A stretch of 64,000 nt of DNA from contig NC_134455.1 of the NCBI RefSeq assembly GCF_047948215.1, positions 307,972,147-308,036,146 of the forward strand, given 5' to 3'. This document shows, in pieces, positions 1 to 12,960 of the stretch. Both the position numbers and the translations under genes were made by a program. The stretch's first letter is position 1. Every line of letters starts with the position of its first letter. The notes beneath the pieces are model-generated. The model saw only the letters and a program-made list of their open reading frames with translations, was not told where the DNA came from and did no database searches. Source of the stretch: Lycorma delicatula (Eukaryota; Arthropoda; Insecta; Hemiptera; Fulgoridae).

Positions 1-659
1 CGGAAAAAGTATTCATATTCTACTGCAGCAAATGTACCATTACCGTTACTCACACCCAAAATGAATACGGTATCAGTATATTCTTCTGTTGTAAATAAAT
101 ACGACATTAATTCAATGGCAAACTGATCACGTTCTAACTAAAATTCACAGAAAACCTTCGCTAAAGACAGCACAGTCTACAGAATACGATATACTTAATG
201 TCCCTTACAAAATGATTTAAACACTAATGCAGTATAGCACATTGTTGATCACCAGTTGCTATTTTATTTCCAACTTTGAAATAATAATTTTTCAAATAAT
301 TTATTGTATTTCTGTCGTTGATAAACAAAGCATTATCTTAAGTATTTTACTTATTTATTTTTAGTTTACAATTGTGTAATTTCCAGTTTTTTTAACTTTT
401 TAACAGTGAATTAGTTTTACAAATTTTTCACATCCCCAAAAAAGAATTTGATTTTTGTTTCCGTTAAAAATTACTTTCCTGAAAAAAGTAGTTATGTATT
501 ATTTTCAAATAAAATTAGATTTTTTTTAGGTTTTTTTTTTTTATTCAACTTATATTACACAATTTGTTCAGAATTAAATTCTCTATAAGATTGGTTAAAC
601 GTTGTATGTGTTTATTACTCATTTAACAAAGTTATTGTACATCAACATTAAAAAGGGTT
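1..659. other. AT-rich non-coding sequence, nothing recognised
   Basis: I see only A/T homopolymer runs and short stop-interrupted frames here. No domain, tRNA-like box, terminal repeat or splice-bounded open segment stands out. Confidence 0.6.
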
Positions 660-1000
660 TTTTACCCAAATTTATTGGTTTTCAACCCCAGATTTCTCAA
701 ATACTACTGCAGATACGGTACTGGGACTAATTTTTTTTATTTTTCAGATCAAAAACCATAAGAAATCACCACTTTTGTGTCTTAATTAACGTCCTAAAAA
801 TTTCAGAACGACTTCATTTCACCGGGGTAGCAGAAATCCGAGCAAAATCTTTCACTAGCCGTAACTCACAAACGAAGCATTTTAGGACGTACAATATAAA
901 CTTTTTCTATTATTTTCACGAATAGCATAGGTTATAGTATAGTAGCACAGGACTCCCGGGAGAACTTCGTGATACACTCTATATATATATATATATATAT
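660..1000. repeat. Unclassified repeat-like patch ending in (TA)n
   Basis: A slightly GC-richer block at about 800-960 contains a CCGGGG run, a GTAACTCACAAACGAAGC stretch and a CTCCCGGGAG palindrome. It then runs straight into an (AT)n tract at about 979-1000. Phrases of the 'taactc..aaacga' kind followed by a TA microsatellite are common in insect non-autonomous elements. That resemblance is the only basis for calling it repeat-like. No terminal repeat or second copy was found in this window. Confidence 0.3.
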
Positions 1001-1900
1001 AAATTCATTTATAAATTTATTTATATCTGGTAGATCAAAGAACGAATATAAACTCATGAGAATGGTTTATGACATTTATTATATTTTAGTACGATCTGTG
1101 CAGTTTCCAGTCAAGAGTATGCTATTAAAATGAAATATTTATCAAATCAGACTTTAACTATGATAAATACTCTACTTTTTTTAAATTAATTTTTTTCTTT
1201 CTTTTGCAACATGGTAAGATCATTTACAATCGTTAATAGATAGAAAACAATAGTGTGAGAATACGAGTTAATGACACTATAAATCAAGACATACGAAATA
1301 TAATTATTATTGATCTTGTATTAATTCTGTTTTCTCGCTCGGTAAATAATTCATAATTTTTTACATCTACTAAGCCTCAAAATTCACTGTATAATAAAGT
1401 AAAATATATTTAAGAATTATTGTTGACAAAGAGTTCCAGGAAAACTCTTGACGAATTCCCATTCGATTTAAATTTTCTCTTCCTAATATTCTTCAAAGAA
1501 ATTTAAAAAAAGACAAAACAGTTTTAATAATAATTCATATTATTTAACTGGCAAAATTAAAATTAAATTTCACGAATGTTACTTTCCCTGATTAGAAAAG
1601 TCACCCTACATCCCTAAATATACTGTCGAAATAAACTGAACGTTTCTTATAAATTTCATTCAACTCGAAATATAAACCACAAACAAATAATTATAGCCCA
1701 CTTTCATTGAGAACTTTATGTTTTTCTCAAAAACGTTTCGTAATTATTACAAATGTTTCCAAGGAATTCAGTTATCAACAAATATTATTTTCAGAAGACA
1801 ACCCTATCAAAAGTCTGAAAAATGTTTTCTACCAAGTTTGTTTTAAATAATTTTGCTTTAATTTTTGTCCGTTAGTTTTTATTTTTTTAAAATACAGTTT
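1001..1900. other. AT-rich non-coding sequence
   Basis: Low-complexity A/T sequence with no supported gene or element. Confidence 0.6.
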
Positions 1901-1970
1901 GGGGAAATAATTTCTGTTAATTATTTCCCCAGAGCTTAGCTAAATAATTATCAGAAATTATTTAGCTAAG
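1901..1970. repeat. Two adjacent perfect hairpins
   Basis: The first hairpin pairs GGGGAAATAATT (1901-1912) with its exact complement at 1919-1930 around a 6-base loop. The second pairs CTTAGCTAAATAATT (1935-1949) with its exact complement at 1956-1970, also around a 6-base loop. Only four bases separate the two. Both stems are perfect, which is more than random AT-rich sequence usually gives. The function is unknown; small palindromic insertions or template-switch events are possible sources. Confidence 0.85.
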
Positions 1971-4821
1971 AGAATACAACAGGTGTAATAAAACACTTCT
2001 CTTTAAAATTGTTAATATATTCAGAACGGAAATCTCAAATATGAAAAACAAAATAATTATATAATTTTAAATACCTTCTAAATTAATTTACTAGGTGTGA
2101 AAAGTTCTCTAATGAAGCATGGTTTTATCTAGATTCAGAGTTTCATTACAAGTAAGAAAAGAAAAGATAAGATACGTATAATAAACTTTCATTTTTACTA
2201 GTAAGCCAGCTTTTTTTTTTTTTTTTTAGTTATTTTGATACATTTATATTTGAAAGCAACAAAAGGAAACATGAGACCGGTCTTGCAATTATTTTGTAAT
2301 AAAATTATCAACTTTTCTCCAAGGGAAGTTACTGTTGGGTGTTAATGGATAGTCATAACAGGAAAATACATATCAACTGAAATAAATGTTTTGGGGAAAC
2401 ACCAAAGACCTTTGATGAGATACATTTTATACTCTTTGATTTCATTATTTCAAAATATAATTTATACCTAATTTAAAGCCAATAGCAGCATAGATTTTAT
2501 CCTGGTTTTATATATTAATTTTAATGTTGGTTTTATAGATTTTTCTTTAGACGATAATGATTCATCTTGAAAATTAGAGTGAATAAAACTACCGGAAACT
2601 ATTTGGTACCATCTTACACAATTTAAATACAAGCGTAGAGCAAGCGATAAATTATTAATATTAGTAGATTAAGTAATTCTGTTTAGTCTTTCGATTGCAG
2701 TATTTTTATCGATATGGTACAGTAGTTTTCTATTCGGTAGACCGTACTCCAAATATAAATTTTTTCCCAATCCGACCGGTTCCTAAGCCATCGCTCGAAG
2801 TAAATTTTGCCGCACACAAGATGACAATGTATTTTAAATAAAAAAATTTATTTTTGAAAATAGTACTGACGACGGTAATATAAGACGTAACATAATCGTG
2901 CTATTAGAACCATTTTCATTTTTTATATTCGTTCTTAAATTTTTGTGAATAAAGTTTAAATACAATTAAAAACGCATGCTAAACGGCTTTTTTTTAATAA
3001 ACTTGCCATGGTAAATGTTCAAGAACCGTTTAATAAAATATTAATAAAAATCTAAAACTTGATGTACACTTGAATTGTTAAACAGTCATATTCAGTGAAA
3101 ATAAGCATAAAAAAAAATGTAATAAAGATATTACAAACTGTTAATAACAAAAATAAAGGGGAAACCAATACTTACGGAATACAACAAAATAAAAAAAAAA
3201 ATTGTCATTTCAAATAATATTATACTTCCTTTTATTTTTTTGAACGTCCTTTTGTCAAACTGGGATTGTACTGTATTGTACAGTTCTTTTTGAGTTGTTT
3301 TTTTTTCTTTTTTTTTTTTCTTTTTTTTATAAATTTTCATTGTGTTTCGTAAGTATATTTTATTATTATTTTTAATATTCATTTATAGTTTTTTCTTACC
3401 AATTTTTTTCAACCTCTACTGACTGTATTTAACAACTGAAATTAACCTTTAGATTTTTATTTTATTATTTACGGTTTAGGAACGGTTCCTTTGCCAATTT
3501 AGTGTATAGAAATACAGTTAAAATTATTTAAGTTTTATTAATTTAAAAAATATTTTCAACTAAATTGGAAAAATTAAATTAATTTTATTCCATATTAAAA
3601 TCAATATCTATTCAGCCATTTTAATTATTAATAATAATATACCGTATCAACGTTTTTGTAAATTCAAAAAGCTTAAATGAGCCGTAGAAATACTATTAAT
3701 TTGACTATTTCTAATCGTTTTAAATAATGCAATGAGCTATTTTAATAATTTTACTTGGTTGTTGGTTAAATAAATTCATTAAATAATTATATTTATAGAC
3801 ATAACAAAAGAAAATAATTATCATCCATCCATAGCCTCTCTCGTTTACTTGCGTCTTGAAAATAAATATCTTCATTAAATACTTTCATAAAATAATTTTA
3901 TTTCTGCTGGTAATATAAAATAATATTTATAATTGTAATGATAAAACTGAATATTTTTTAAGTATTCGTAATCTGAATATGAAATCAAGTTATTTATTAT
4001 TATCTTTAACTAATTTTAAAAAAAATACTACGATTTAAACAATATATAAATGACAAATAAATAAAATAATAATAACAATGAGCAGGCACATGAAATAAAA
4101 CTGTCTAATCTGTAGGGGAAAGTACAGAAATACAGTTCATTACAACGTATTTTCTTTCATGAAAGAAAATGGGCAGAAAGCCATGGTTTTGGGCAGAAAA
4201 ATTATTATCTATCACTTAGGCTTGCTTGGACTATATTCGCAACCGAAAAAAGACCTTTAAGAAGAAAGACGTTAACTGCTGTTGCCAATAGGTAATAAAA
4301 TTTCTATTAACAATTAGATGGAAAAAAGTTGTGAAGGAAATAAAATTTACCATTAAAATTGCTAGTACATCACTTCATATAAGCGTAGAATACATGACAG
4401 TCCTTGTTCTGTTTCCATAATTGTTTTGCTAGTAGCGCTGTGAATCGATTTCTTATAACAAATTTAAGTCCATTAACAATAACGCAGAAAAGAATAAGTT
4501 ATAGGGCGGCATAAAAATTCAATTTTTTCCATGTGACAGTTCATAAGATACATCGACTAATTTTTTTCTTTCGTGATACATATTGTAGTTTTGTGGAAGC
4601 AATTTTTGAAAGCACTTTAAAAAGGAATAGATTTAATACCAACTGTTATCGGAAAAAAATAATGTCACTTAATACTTGTAATTAGTACAATCTGAAAACA
4701 TTTATGAGAGTTATCTTTAAAAAAATTGAATCATTTAGCTAGAAGAGTAAAAAAACCAAGTGAGCTTTTTGTTTTAAAATCTTAATAGCATTCTGTATTT
4801 AGCTTAAATACAGCATGCCAT
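1971..4821. other. AT-rich non-coding sequence
   Basis: Dominated by A/T runs, including poly-T tracts at about 2210-2228 and 3300-3330. An 83-codon frame on the minus strand at 3131-3382 is lysine-rich low complexity read from A-rich DNA, with no protein character. Nothing else is supported. Confidence 0.6.
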
Positions 4822-4870
4822 TAATCAATGGCTAATGCCATTAATTAATGCATACCATTAATCGACGGTT
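4822..4870. repeat. Short degenerate tandem repeat, about three 19-bp units
   Basis: The core CCATTAATCAATGG recurs as CCATTAATTAATGC and CCATTAATCGACGG at roughly 19-bp spacing. The third unit is the most diverged. This looks like a local micro-duplication. Confidence 0.55.
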
Positions 4871-5065
4871 TAATCCATTTTAGACAATAAAAAAACAATA
4901 AATTAATTTAATCCTGGATATGTAGGTCTTATAAAATATTTACAAAACTTGTAAAATTATATTTATTTTCAAAATAAATTCTATTTATTATCGATTAAAG
5001 CGGTTAACCATTTTAATCGGCGATATAACTATTTTTAAAAAGATATATTAGAAATCAACTCCGCC

Positions 5066-5145
5066 GATCTCCATGGCGGAGTGGTGGAGTCTCAGCCTTT
5101 TATCTGGAGTTCCGGGTTCGAGTCTCCAAACCTCCAGGATTTAAT
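5066..5145 (+). repeat. tRNA-derived SINE head (family 1)
   Basis: TGGCGGAGTGGTGGAGTCTC gives an A-box-like start. GGGTTCGAGTCTCC about 35 bases later gives a B-box, the two parts of an RNA polymerase III internal promoter. The same head and B-box arrangement recurs, more or less decayed, at 12829, 27568, 38752 and 50620, which argues for a dispersed SINE family rather than a tRNA gene. The cloverleaf is not complete, and the tail seen in other copies (GGCAT..TTTTCAT..CTACAAAATT) is missing here. Confidence 0.6.
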
Positions 5146-6930
5146 TTTTTTTAAATTTAAATAAGAGCAAATTATTCCTAAACAGTTTTCAATAACTTAT
5201 TACTACAACTACAACTTTAACTGATATTTCTGCTAATACAATCTACAAAAATAATTTAAATAATAGATACATTTTATTCTAATTTTTCCATTCACACTGG
5301 TAAAAAATATTAAGATTACGTTTAAATATTATAAAAAAATATATAAACTGCACAATCTAAATCTTAGATCTATAAAAAAATTCACATTTACTTGTAAAAA
5401 AATACTCCTAACATACAGTTAAAATAAGATATAAAAATAAAATTTACAAATAAATTTTTTTTAATATTACAAATTTATGAATTTAGTAAACATATAAAAA
5501 AAAAACAATACAACAAAATAAAATATGTTAAATTTGTGCAGAGGAAGAAAACAATTAAAAAAAGAAAGTGAAATAATACAAAAAAAAAAATCAAGCAGGT
5601 TAAGAAAAGACCATCAGCTGTTGATTAATTGCCCTCAAAGTCAATTCAGAGCAAACACTACATTACATTTACAAAGAAAAAAAATTAAAATATCAACGTA
5701 TATTAATAAAAAAAAAAACAATATTTTAAAATAAGTATATAATTTAATATTAGCTTAAATAAAAGAATACTATATTAAAAGAAGCATGCATCAAGTTTCA
5801 TTTCTGTTTAAATAACAATGAAACAAGTTTTTTTTCATATCACAATTTTACAAAAAGTAAATGTTTAAAAAAATTCTTTCGGTTAAAAATAAATAAAATT
5901 AAAATTTTAACTTGGTTTGGTGTATCGTGTAATCATAAACAATAATATTCCTTATAGGCAGGTTATTATTTACTAGAAAAGCTGACATAAATTTTTTAAA
6001 TATAATAATACCTTAAAAATAACCACATTGCAGACCAATGACAGACGCTTTATAACTGCAAGATATTTCCATAAGAATTTTTTTTGGCTCATAATCTCAA
6101 ATAAATTAAATGTATAAAAAATACTTTCGTAGATGAAATTTGTGAATATTAGCATAAAAAACACCCTTACTACAAAACTTATGAATGTATAGCGACAAAG
6201 ATTTTAGAAATTTGTTTTGTCAATAAAACATTTATAAAGATGTGACTAATACCTCTAGGAAGGTCACGAGGCTTTATACGTATTTTGAATAATAATTCAA
6301 TTTAAACAAAAATAAATATTATTATTGACTTAAAATCCACTTTTAATTGTTCTATAAAAAACAACTAATTTTTCTAGGATTATGCGGAAAAGATTTTTCA
6401 GGATTTACTACTGGATCCATTGATTATTCTTCGACTTCTTCCTAAGAATTTTCAACCTATTGAAGGAAATCAAGCACACACGATATAAAATAATGGGCAC
6501 CCGTAACTTCTAGTGGGGTGATTCTAGATGAAAATTTTATAATTCAGTTACCCTACAAATCTATCCAATCCTGAAATGGTGTGTTGTGTAATGTGACACA
6601 CTAATTAATTTTTTTCTCCAAATAATTTTGAAGATGAGCGAATGTTTTCCTTAAGGAAACCCAAGCATCTTTCTTTTGTAACTGAAGAATACCGATATTT
6701 CTTGGGTTTTAATTAAAGGCTTATTTTATCCTGAATGAAGAAGCACAACCGTCTAGAGATGCTGAATCACATCCTATCCTATCGGCATTTGCAGGATTTG
6801 AAGCGGCGGTTAAGATAATTGAAAGATATTGTTTTTTAATCGGAAACTGTCAAAAATTTATTACAGCCAGATCTTCTAACATCCTAATATATACATGCAT
6901 ACTATACATCACATATAGATTAAATTTTGC
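5146..6930. other. AT-rich non-coding sequence
   Basis: Mostly A-rich. A 69-codon frame at 5525-5734 (plus strand) is basic low complexity starting in A-rich DNA and has no recognised domain. The 6480-6830 part is less AT-rich but full of stops. Confidence 0.55.
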
Positions 6931-6964
6931 TTAAAGTAATCTGTCAACAGTAACAACGTTACAG

Positions 6965-7113
6965 GACCTGACTTGAGAGATAAATTACCCTCGAAATGCT
7001 GGCAGTCATGGAAGAGGATACTCCTAACTATGCACCTAACGTACATAACAGGGAATGTGAAAAGGGAATTGATGGACCTGCCCTCAGATAAAGCAAATTT
7101 GGTTTTACATCAG
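6965..7113 (+). other. Possible internal exon or old coding fragment
   Basis: A 149-nt segment is preceded by GTTACAG and followed by CAG|GTATTT, which match acceptor and donor consensus. It is stop-free in one frame (phase 2 start), encoding about 49 residues. The frame includes DLRDKLPSKCWQSWKR and then TYITGNVKRELMDLPSDKAN, a balanced amino-acid mix unlike the lysine, asparagine and isoleucine-rich frames around it. Base composition is visibly less AT-rich than the flanks. Against it: the polypyrimidine tract before the acceptor is poor, no neighbouring exon was found, and I do not recognise the protein. It could equally be a transposon remnant or chance. Confidence 0.2.
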
Positions 7114-9535
7114 GTATTTACACTTTTAAATTCATAGAAAATACTGAACAGATGTGTGAATAAGTTACCTTTTTTTTTCTTCGTAAATAAAACACCTACA
7201 CGTACCCAGTAAGGAAGATTGATTTATACTATCAATAGTACGTTTTAGGTTCAAATAAATATAAATATAATACGATTAAAATAAATGTAAATAAGTATTC
7301 AAAACTGTTAAAATACGAATACGTTAAATATAAATATTATATACTTTTGTTATCTGTATAATACGACGAAATAAAATGGGAAAGCTACAGTAAATATATA
7401 ATTTTTTTTTACTGAAGCATAAAAAATGCAAGTTTCTGTTAGTCCTATTAAAAACAAAGAAGAATCTTTAAAAAAATATTCAGGTAGTTCAGTTTTGATT
7501 TTTGTACTGTACCACTTTAGTAAAATAATAAAACAGGCTTTTAAATCCAAATGCGAGATGAAGATTGAATTACTGTTGCGATCAATAATGTGAAAATGTA
7601 TTACGAATTGTCACGGATTACTTTCATAGATACTGGAAAGTTATTAAAATTTACATAGAAAATCCTTTTTTTACAAATATAATCATTTACAAAAAAACAC
7701 TATTTTTCTAGATTGATATTAAAAAAATCTAGAAAATCTTGATCTCTAAAATGTTTTAATATTATAAATCTCTACAGAAATTTGTTAATGTGTCAGGAGA
7801 CAGCAAAAAAAATGGCAAACTTATTAGGGATCATGTAATGAAAAACTTTAGGAAGCACGATCATACGATTATATTACTTACAACTTTTTATCATTTGTAT
7901 GTATAAAACAACCTTTCTACTTATAAAAAAAAAAAACTGTCTTCTTTCCTGCTTGTATAGAACTGTAGAAAAATTGAAGGAAGTCGTTAATCGGTGTTCT
8001 GTTTCAATTTTTGGTCCTTTTTTTCATGAAAACCAGTTGATTTTTTTTTCAAAGGTACTGGTTTTAATATACTTAGCTGAATAATCGAAGCAAATATTCG
8101 TTTTCTTCAGAATGGTACCTGTTTAATCCTGAATTATCTTACAGAGTAAATAAAAAATAAAATTTTCTTCAGTATATTTGCTTAAAAGAAAGTATATAAA
8201 AAACTGTAAAAATTACAGGTGTTTTATTATTAAAAAAAAAAACTAGAAAATCTATCTAAACTGTAAAAAAATCTATATAACAAATATTAATATGTCGTAT
8301 CTACTGAGTTACGATATATTTTGTTTTGTTACAACATAACGTCACTTTGGTTTAATAAAGGGACAATAATATTCATCATTTATTACATTGGTTAAAATTA
8401 TCTCACTATACCATTATTTTAATTAATTCATAGTTACTACTGAGTATTCATTTTCCATACTGTCATCTATTATCTATTCAAAATTTAAATACTTCAAAAT
8501 TAATGATGAGAATAAGCTTAATTCATTTTAAAATTTTCACATTTTTCGATTACATTTTAATTTTAATTCTTTGATTTTGTTTCATAATAACAGTCTGATA
8601 AAAATTCAACAGATTAAATTATCTTTATGATAGTCGTACAGGCCAGTTATTTTATCATTTATAATAATGAGCAATTATAAATTTTTACGATATTTTAAGA
8701 GTAAAACTAAATTGTTGCGATATAAAGTTAAGAAATAGAAAAAAAATTAACATTTTTTATTCAATAATCAGGTTTGCTGGTTTTTAAAATTTTAAGATGT
8801 TTAAAGAAGCCGATTAATTCAATTATTACTTAAATAATGAATTATAATAATATTCGTACGTCACACATTTAACAGATGATCTAAGTCCTTCAAAAAGATA
8901 TCTTTTTATAGTCTCTAACCAAAATATTAACCTTTACATCAATCTTAAAAGTGAAATGTTTTCAAATCCAGGTAGAAATAAAGTACTCTCATCCCTTTTC
9001 ACTCAAAATGAATGTTTTTGAAGTCTGAAAGTAAACGAATATTAGCTGAAGTATAAATTATATAAAATCAGAATAAAAATTCATTATTAACGTTTACAGA
9101 ATGATTCACCTTTTCACTAACTACACGGATAAACGGAGTAAAAGATGTTATATTACTATGGCGGGAAATAGTTATACAATCTGCCGAACACTCTGTATGG
9201 TGTAACAATACTCATAAACCACCATGTGAGGTCAAATAAAGCATGTCTATATGTACACAAAAAACAGTTCCAGACGAAGTTTCATCTGTATAAGTGTTAT
9301 TAATCGGTAGACACATATTACACGACGAGCTTGTTAGCTACTACGTCCTTTATCATTTTTTTTTCCATTTGCTTTAAAACATTGAAATAATTTAATTCAA
9401 ATTTTTTAATTTCACTTATTCAAAATAGTTCTTTTAATTAATCAATATGCTATATCTTTTACCCGTAAAATTTTATTTATTTATATTTTGATCGACTATT
9501 GCTTATCATCCAGTTTATACATATTTCCAGTTTAT
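7114..9535. other. AT-rich non-coding sequence
   Basis: No supported gene. Short frames at 7350-7550 (minus) and 7899-8084 (plus) are hydrophobic or low-complexity and carry no recognisable motif. The 9110-9340 stretch is somewhat less AT-rich but shows no domain or repeat boundary. Confidence 0.55.
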
Positions 9536-9570
9536 ATCTATTTAGAGACCCCATAGGTCTCTAAATAGAT
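9536..9570. repeat. Perfect 15-bp-stem hairpin
   Basis: ATCTATTTAGAGACC pairs exactly with GGTCTCTAAATAGAT across a 5-base loop (CCATA). No T-run follows closely enough to suggest a pol III terminator, and no transcript context is visible. Confidence 0.85.
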
Positions 9571-12500
9571 TATTAATTAATTAAAATTAAAACACAAATC
9601 TAAAAATGATGCTAAAATTTAAAAGATTAAAACAAAAAGTACTGAAATCGTATTTAGTTTATGAATTAACTAATTATTGATCATCTTGAATTCCTCCCCC
9701 AAAAAAAATAATCCGTAGGTATTTTTATTGAACGAAATTTTTTTATGAATTTTATATTTACCCGTATAGATATAAAAATGATACGTATACCAAGAGATTA
9801 GATCCCCTCTGTGTATGTAGTTATTCTGTTAATAACGTTTAAATTAAATCCAAAGGGAGAATTAGTTACATCTATCAAACCTTTATAAACCAAAATTGCT
9901 TTTCGAACTATAGTTGCAAGCAGACAATGAATCTCAAAGCTCTCTTAGCGAATTTTAATAAATTCGATTTAAAAATATGAACAAAATGCTGCTATTTAAA
10001 ATTAAAACACAACCTTCACTTAGAATTAAACAAATTCTATTTTGGCAAGGTCGTTAGCCCATGCCAATGTTTACTAATGTTAAAAATTCTGCCTAAACTC
10101 TTCCCTTGTAGTCTAAATTGAGCTTCTATAACCGTCATGAATAAAATGTACAGTTCGCGATGTTGGTAGTTTTTGTTAATTTGTTTCCTAATTCAAACTG
10201 TCCTGTCTTGTTGGTAAAGTAACTACCATAAAAATGAAGAAAAAAGTCGTATTATTTTACAATTAATAGTCAAATTTTTTTTATATTTTTAATGAATAAT
10301 AATCCAGCGATTACTTACAATGAGAACGCAATATATTGAGATCAGTTTTAGTATAAATAAATTAAAATAATAAATAAATAAATTTATTTATGGCCCAAAA
10401 TGAAGACATCAATCAGGTAATGTGAGCTCTAACTACGCAGGCTTGTCGTACTAAACTACTCAGCAACACTTTGCAAGTCATCAGCAGTAGAAACTGAAAA
10501 AAATGAACTAGTACAGGATTTTCGTGCTTTGTAACTTTTGCACGGAAAATTTTTGTTTTGATTTAATAAGTGCAGTAAAACTTTAACCACTCGTAACCAT
10601 TAAATATTTGAATTTCATTCCTAATTGCATAAAATCTTATGAAAGAAAATATCTTCTCCCGTTTAAAGCGTGTCCCCACTTATATTTGTCGCAAGTTATG
10701 ACGGTTGATGATACACTCGATATCGTCCACACGTAACATCTAATAAATAGATATGATACTGTATGATGAAATGGGCCAAATCCGTTTCATGAACCACGAA
10801 GAAAATATAAACAGATAATGTAGAAGAACCTTTAAAAATAAAAATATTTCGTGTATTTCTGATATATAATCACGACTATAAAAAAGTAATAACCACTTAA
10901 ACATACACTCTTGTAAGCTAATAAAACCTCTAACAAGTATTTAAAAAAATTAAATAAAAAAATTCTTCCAAAACAAAAAATAAACACCAAAATAACACAA
11001 TTAAATTGACATCCCCATAAATAAAAAAATTCGAGTATTATTATCATCACAAAGTAAATAATATCTACTTTAATTTACTTACCAAAATCATTACCAAATA
11101 ATTTATTTTTCGCATTCCAGTTATTTACACCAACAAAAATTAAATCTGAGAAAATAGCTAAATTAATTAATTAATTATCTTACCATTGGTGTATAAAAAT
11201 AAAACAAAAACTTTAACAAAGAGATTTATTAATTTTATATATTCATCATTCTTTAAAAAAAAAAAAAAAAAAAACAGAAAATGAATAATAATATAAAGAA
11301 TTTTATTTATATTTAAAACGTACAACAAAGTAGATTATATATAAAAAGAAGTTTTGTTTCAAATAACTATGTTCTTTTTTAATTATTATAGTTACTATTA
11401 CTAACTTTTACTTTTAGCCGACTAAGATATTTCAGTTTTCTACAGCGAAAAGATAACGGGTGGTTTTCTGAGACAAAAAAACTTTGGCAATTTTTCTTAA
11501 GAAGTTAAGTAAAACTAATTAACTTGTTTTCTGTTATATATAGCCTAATTAACAACTTAAAAAAAAAAAAATTGTCAAACCGTTTTAGGAATGATAAATC
11601 TTATTCCTAATTCATATAAGGAGTGTTATTAATAAATATTTACTTTAATTATTTATTACAAATAACGAATAATAATTTATAATCAAAAAGTTATTATTTA
11701 AAAAAAAAAATTATTTGATTTATTTATTTTTGTATCTACAGATTTGAATTCAGGAAATAACTGCAAATTAAAATGTTGGCAAACCATTACAATTTTTTCA
11801 GCCGGTAATGGCCAGAAAATACATTAGAAACCTCTCTTCCGTCATATCTGTCATATATTATTAAGCCAGTGATTTTTTTCAAATTGTGATACGCACGGAA
11901 GGATGGTTGGGGTGCCAAAAGACGACATAGTCTATTAATTTGTTGTGTTTAGACATTTTGAATAAATGGAGTTATATTATTCTATATAAATAATAATCCA
12001 AAAGTAATTTTTGACTATTTCAGACAGCTAATTTTTTTTTTTAGTTTAAAATACTACAAAATTCAAAATATTATAGAAAAATTTACTGAATATGATGTAT
12101 CATTAAGTTAAAAAAAGCAGTAAAAAATTGCATAACTTTTCCAGCTTCGTTTCCAAAAAAATATTATATTTAAAATTAAAATTATTAATATTATTATTAA
12201 TAGTATTGTTTTATTTATAAAATAATTCGCCGGAACAGAATTAATTAGTGAAAACAACTGTTAAAATTCGTATATCAACATTTTTTGGTGAGGAGGTAGG
12301 TTTTTGAAATATTCTTTTTAGCAAATATTACTTGTATAGAAAAAAAAATAGTTTAAAAATTATGAAATAGTTTTATCGAGATATGACATTCAGCAACTCT
12401 GCTGAACACCCTAACAACTAAAAAAAAATAAATAAAGAAAGATTTTTGCCAAATTATTTTAAAAATAATAAATCCTACTCCTAACCTATAACAAAATAAT

Positions 12501-12730
12501 AATTATAACTACTAATGATTAACTTTCCTAATTATTGAGGGAGTGGGGACTGAATGCCCCATTATGAAAGTCATCCTACAAAAAATTTAGTCTCTACGTC
12601 AATCCCTTGCTAAGATATTACGCGAAATAGATGCCAACACAAAGTTACATGCTAAATTTTGCCGGATCATTGACCTTTCATGTCTCTCTGAAACAGAAAG
12701 GAAAGGATATATTATAGTATAGTTGTATCA
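9571..12730. other. AT-rich non-coding sequence
   Basis: Contains a poly-A run at about 11255-11273 and a GC-moderate stretch at 10400-10500 and 10660-10740 with no readable frame. A 72-codon minus-strand frame at 10832-11050 is a hydrophobic low-complexity reading. Nothing supported. Confidence 0.55.
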
Positions 12731-12765
<35 letters not shown>

Positions 12766-12773
12766 TATATATA

Positions 12774-12823
<50 letters not shown>
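12731..12823. repeat. Long interrupted (TA)n microsatellite
   Basis: About 90 bases of alternating TA, broken by ACAC, GTGT and GTATATATATG interruptions. Its right edge abuts a SINE fragment. Confidence 0.95.
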
Positions 12824-12824
<1 letters not shown>

Positions 12825-12828
12825 GTGT

Positions 12829-12960
12829 CTTTCATCCGCAGGTCTTGAGTTCGAATCCCGGTCAGGCATATCATATTTCATAAGGTACAAAATTTTTATT
12901 TTCTTATTTTTACGCACAAGCATTCGTGCTTATATGTGAATTACTAACGCCAAAAAAATA
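12829..12960 (+). repeat. tRNA-derived SINE, 5'-truncated (family 1)
   Basis: CTTTCATCCGCAGG then GAGTTCGAATCCCGGTCAGG is the B-box half of the same SINE found complete at 38752. The following tail (GGCAT, TTTCAT, then TACAAAATTTTTATTTTCTTA and ACGCACAAGC) matches the 38825-38880 tail closely. The A-box half is absent and is replaced by the (TA)n tract. An 81-codon minus-strand frame across the microsatellite and SINE is an artefact (poly-Tyr/Ile). Confidence 0.7.

Noticed and set aside
3131..3382. 83-codon lysine-rich minus-strand frame
   Set aside because: Low-complexity reading of poly-T/poly-A DNA.
12678..12923. 81-codon minus-strand open frame
   Set aside because: Made of a TA microsatellite plus a SINE fragment read in antisense.
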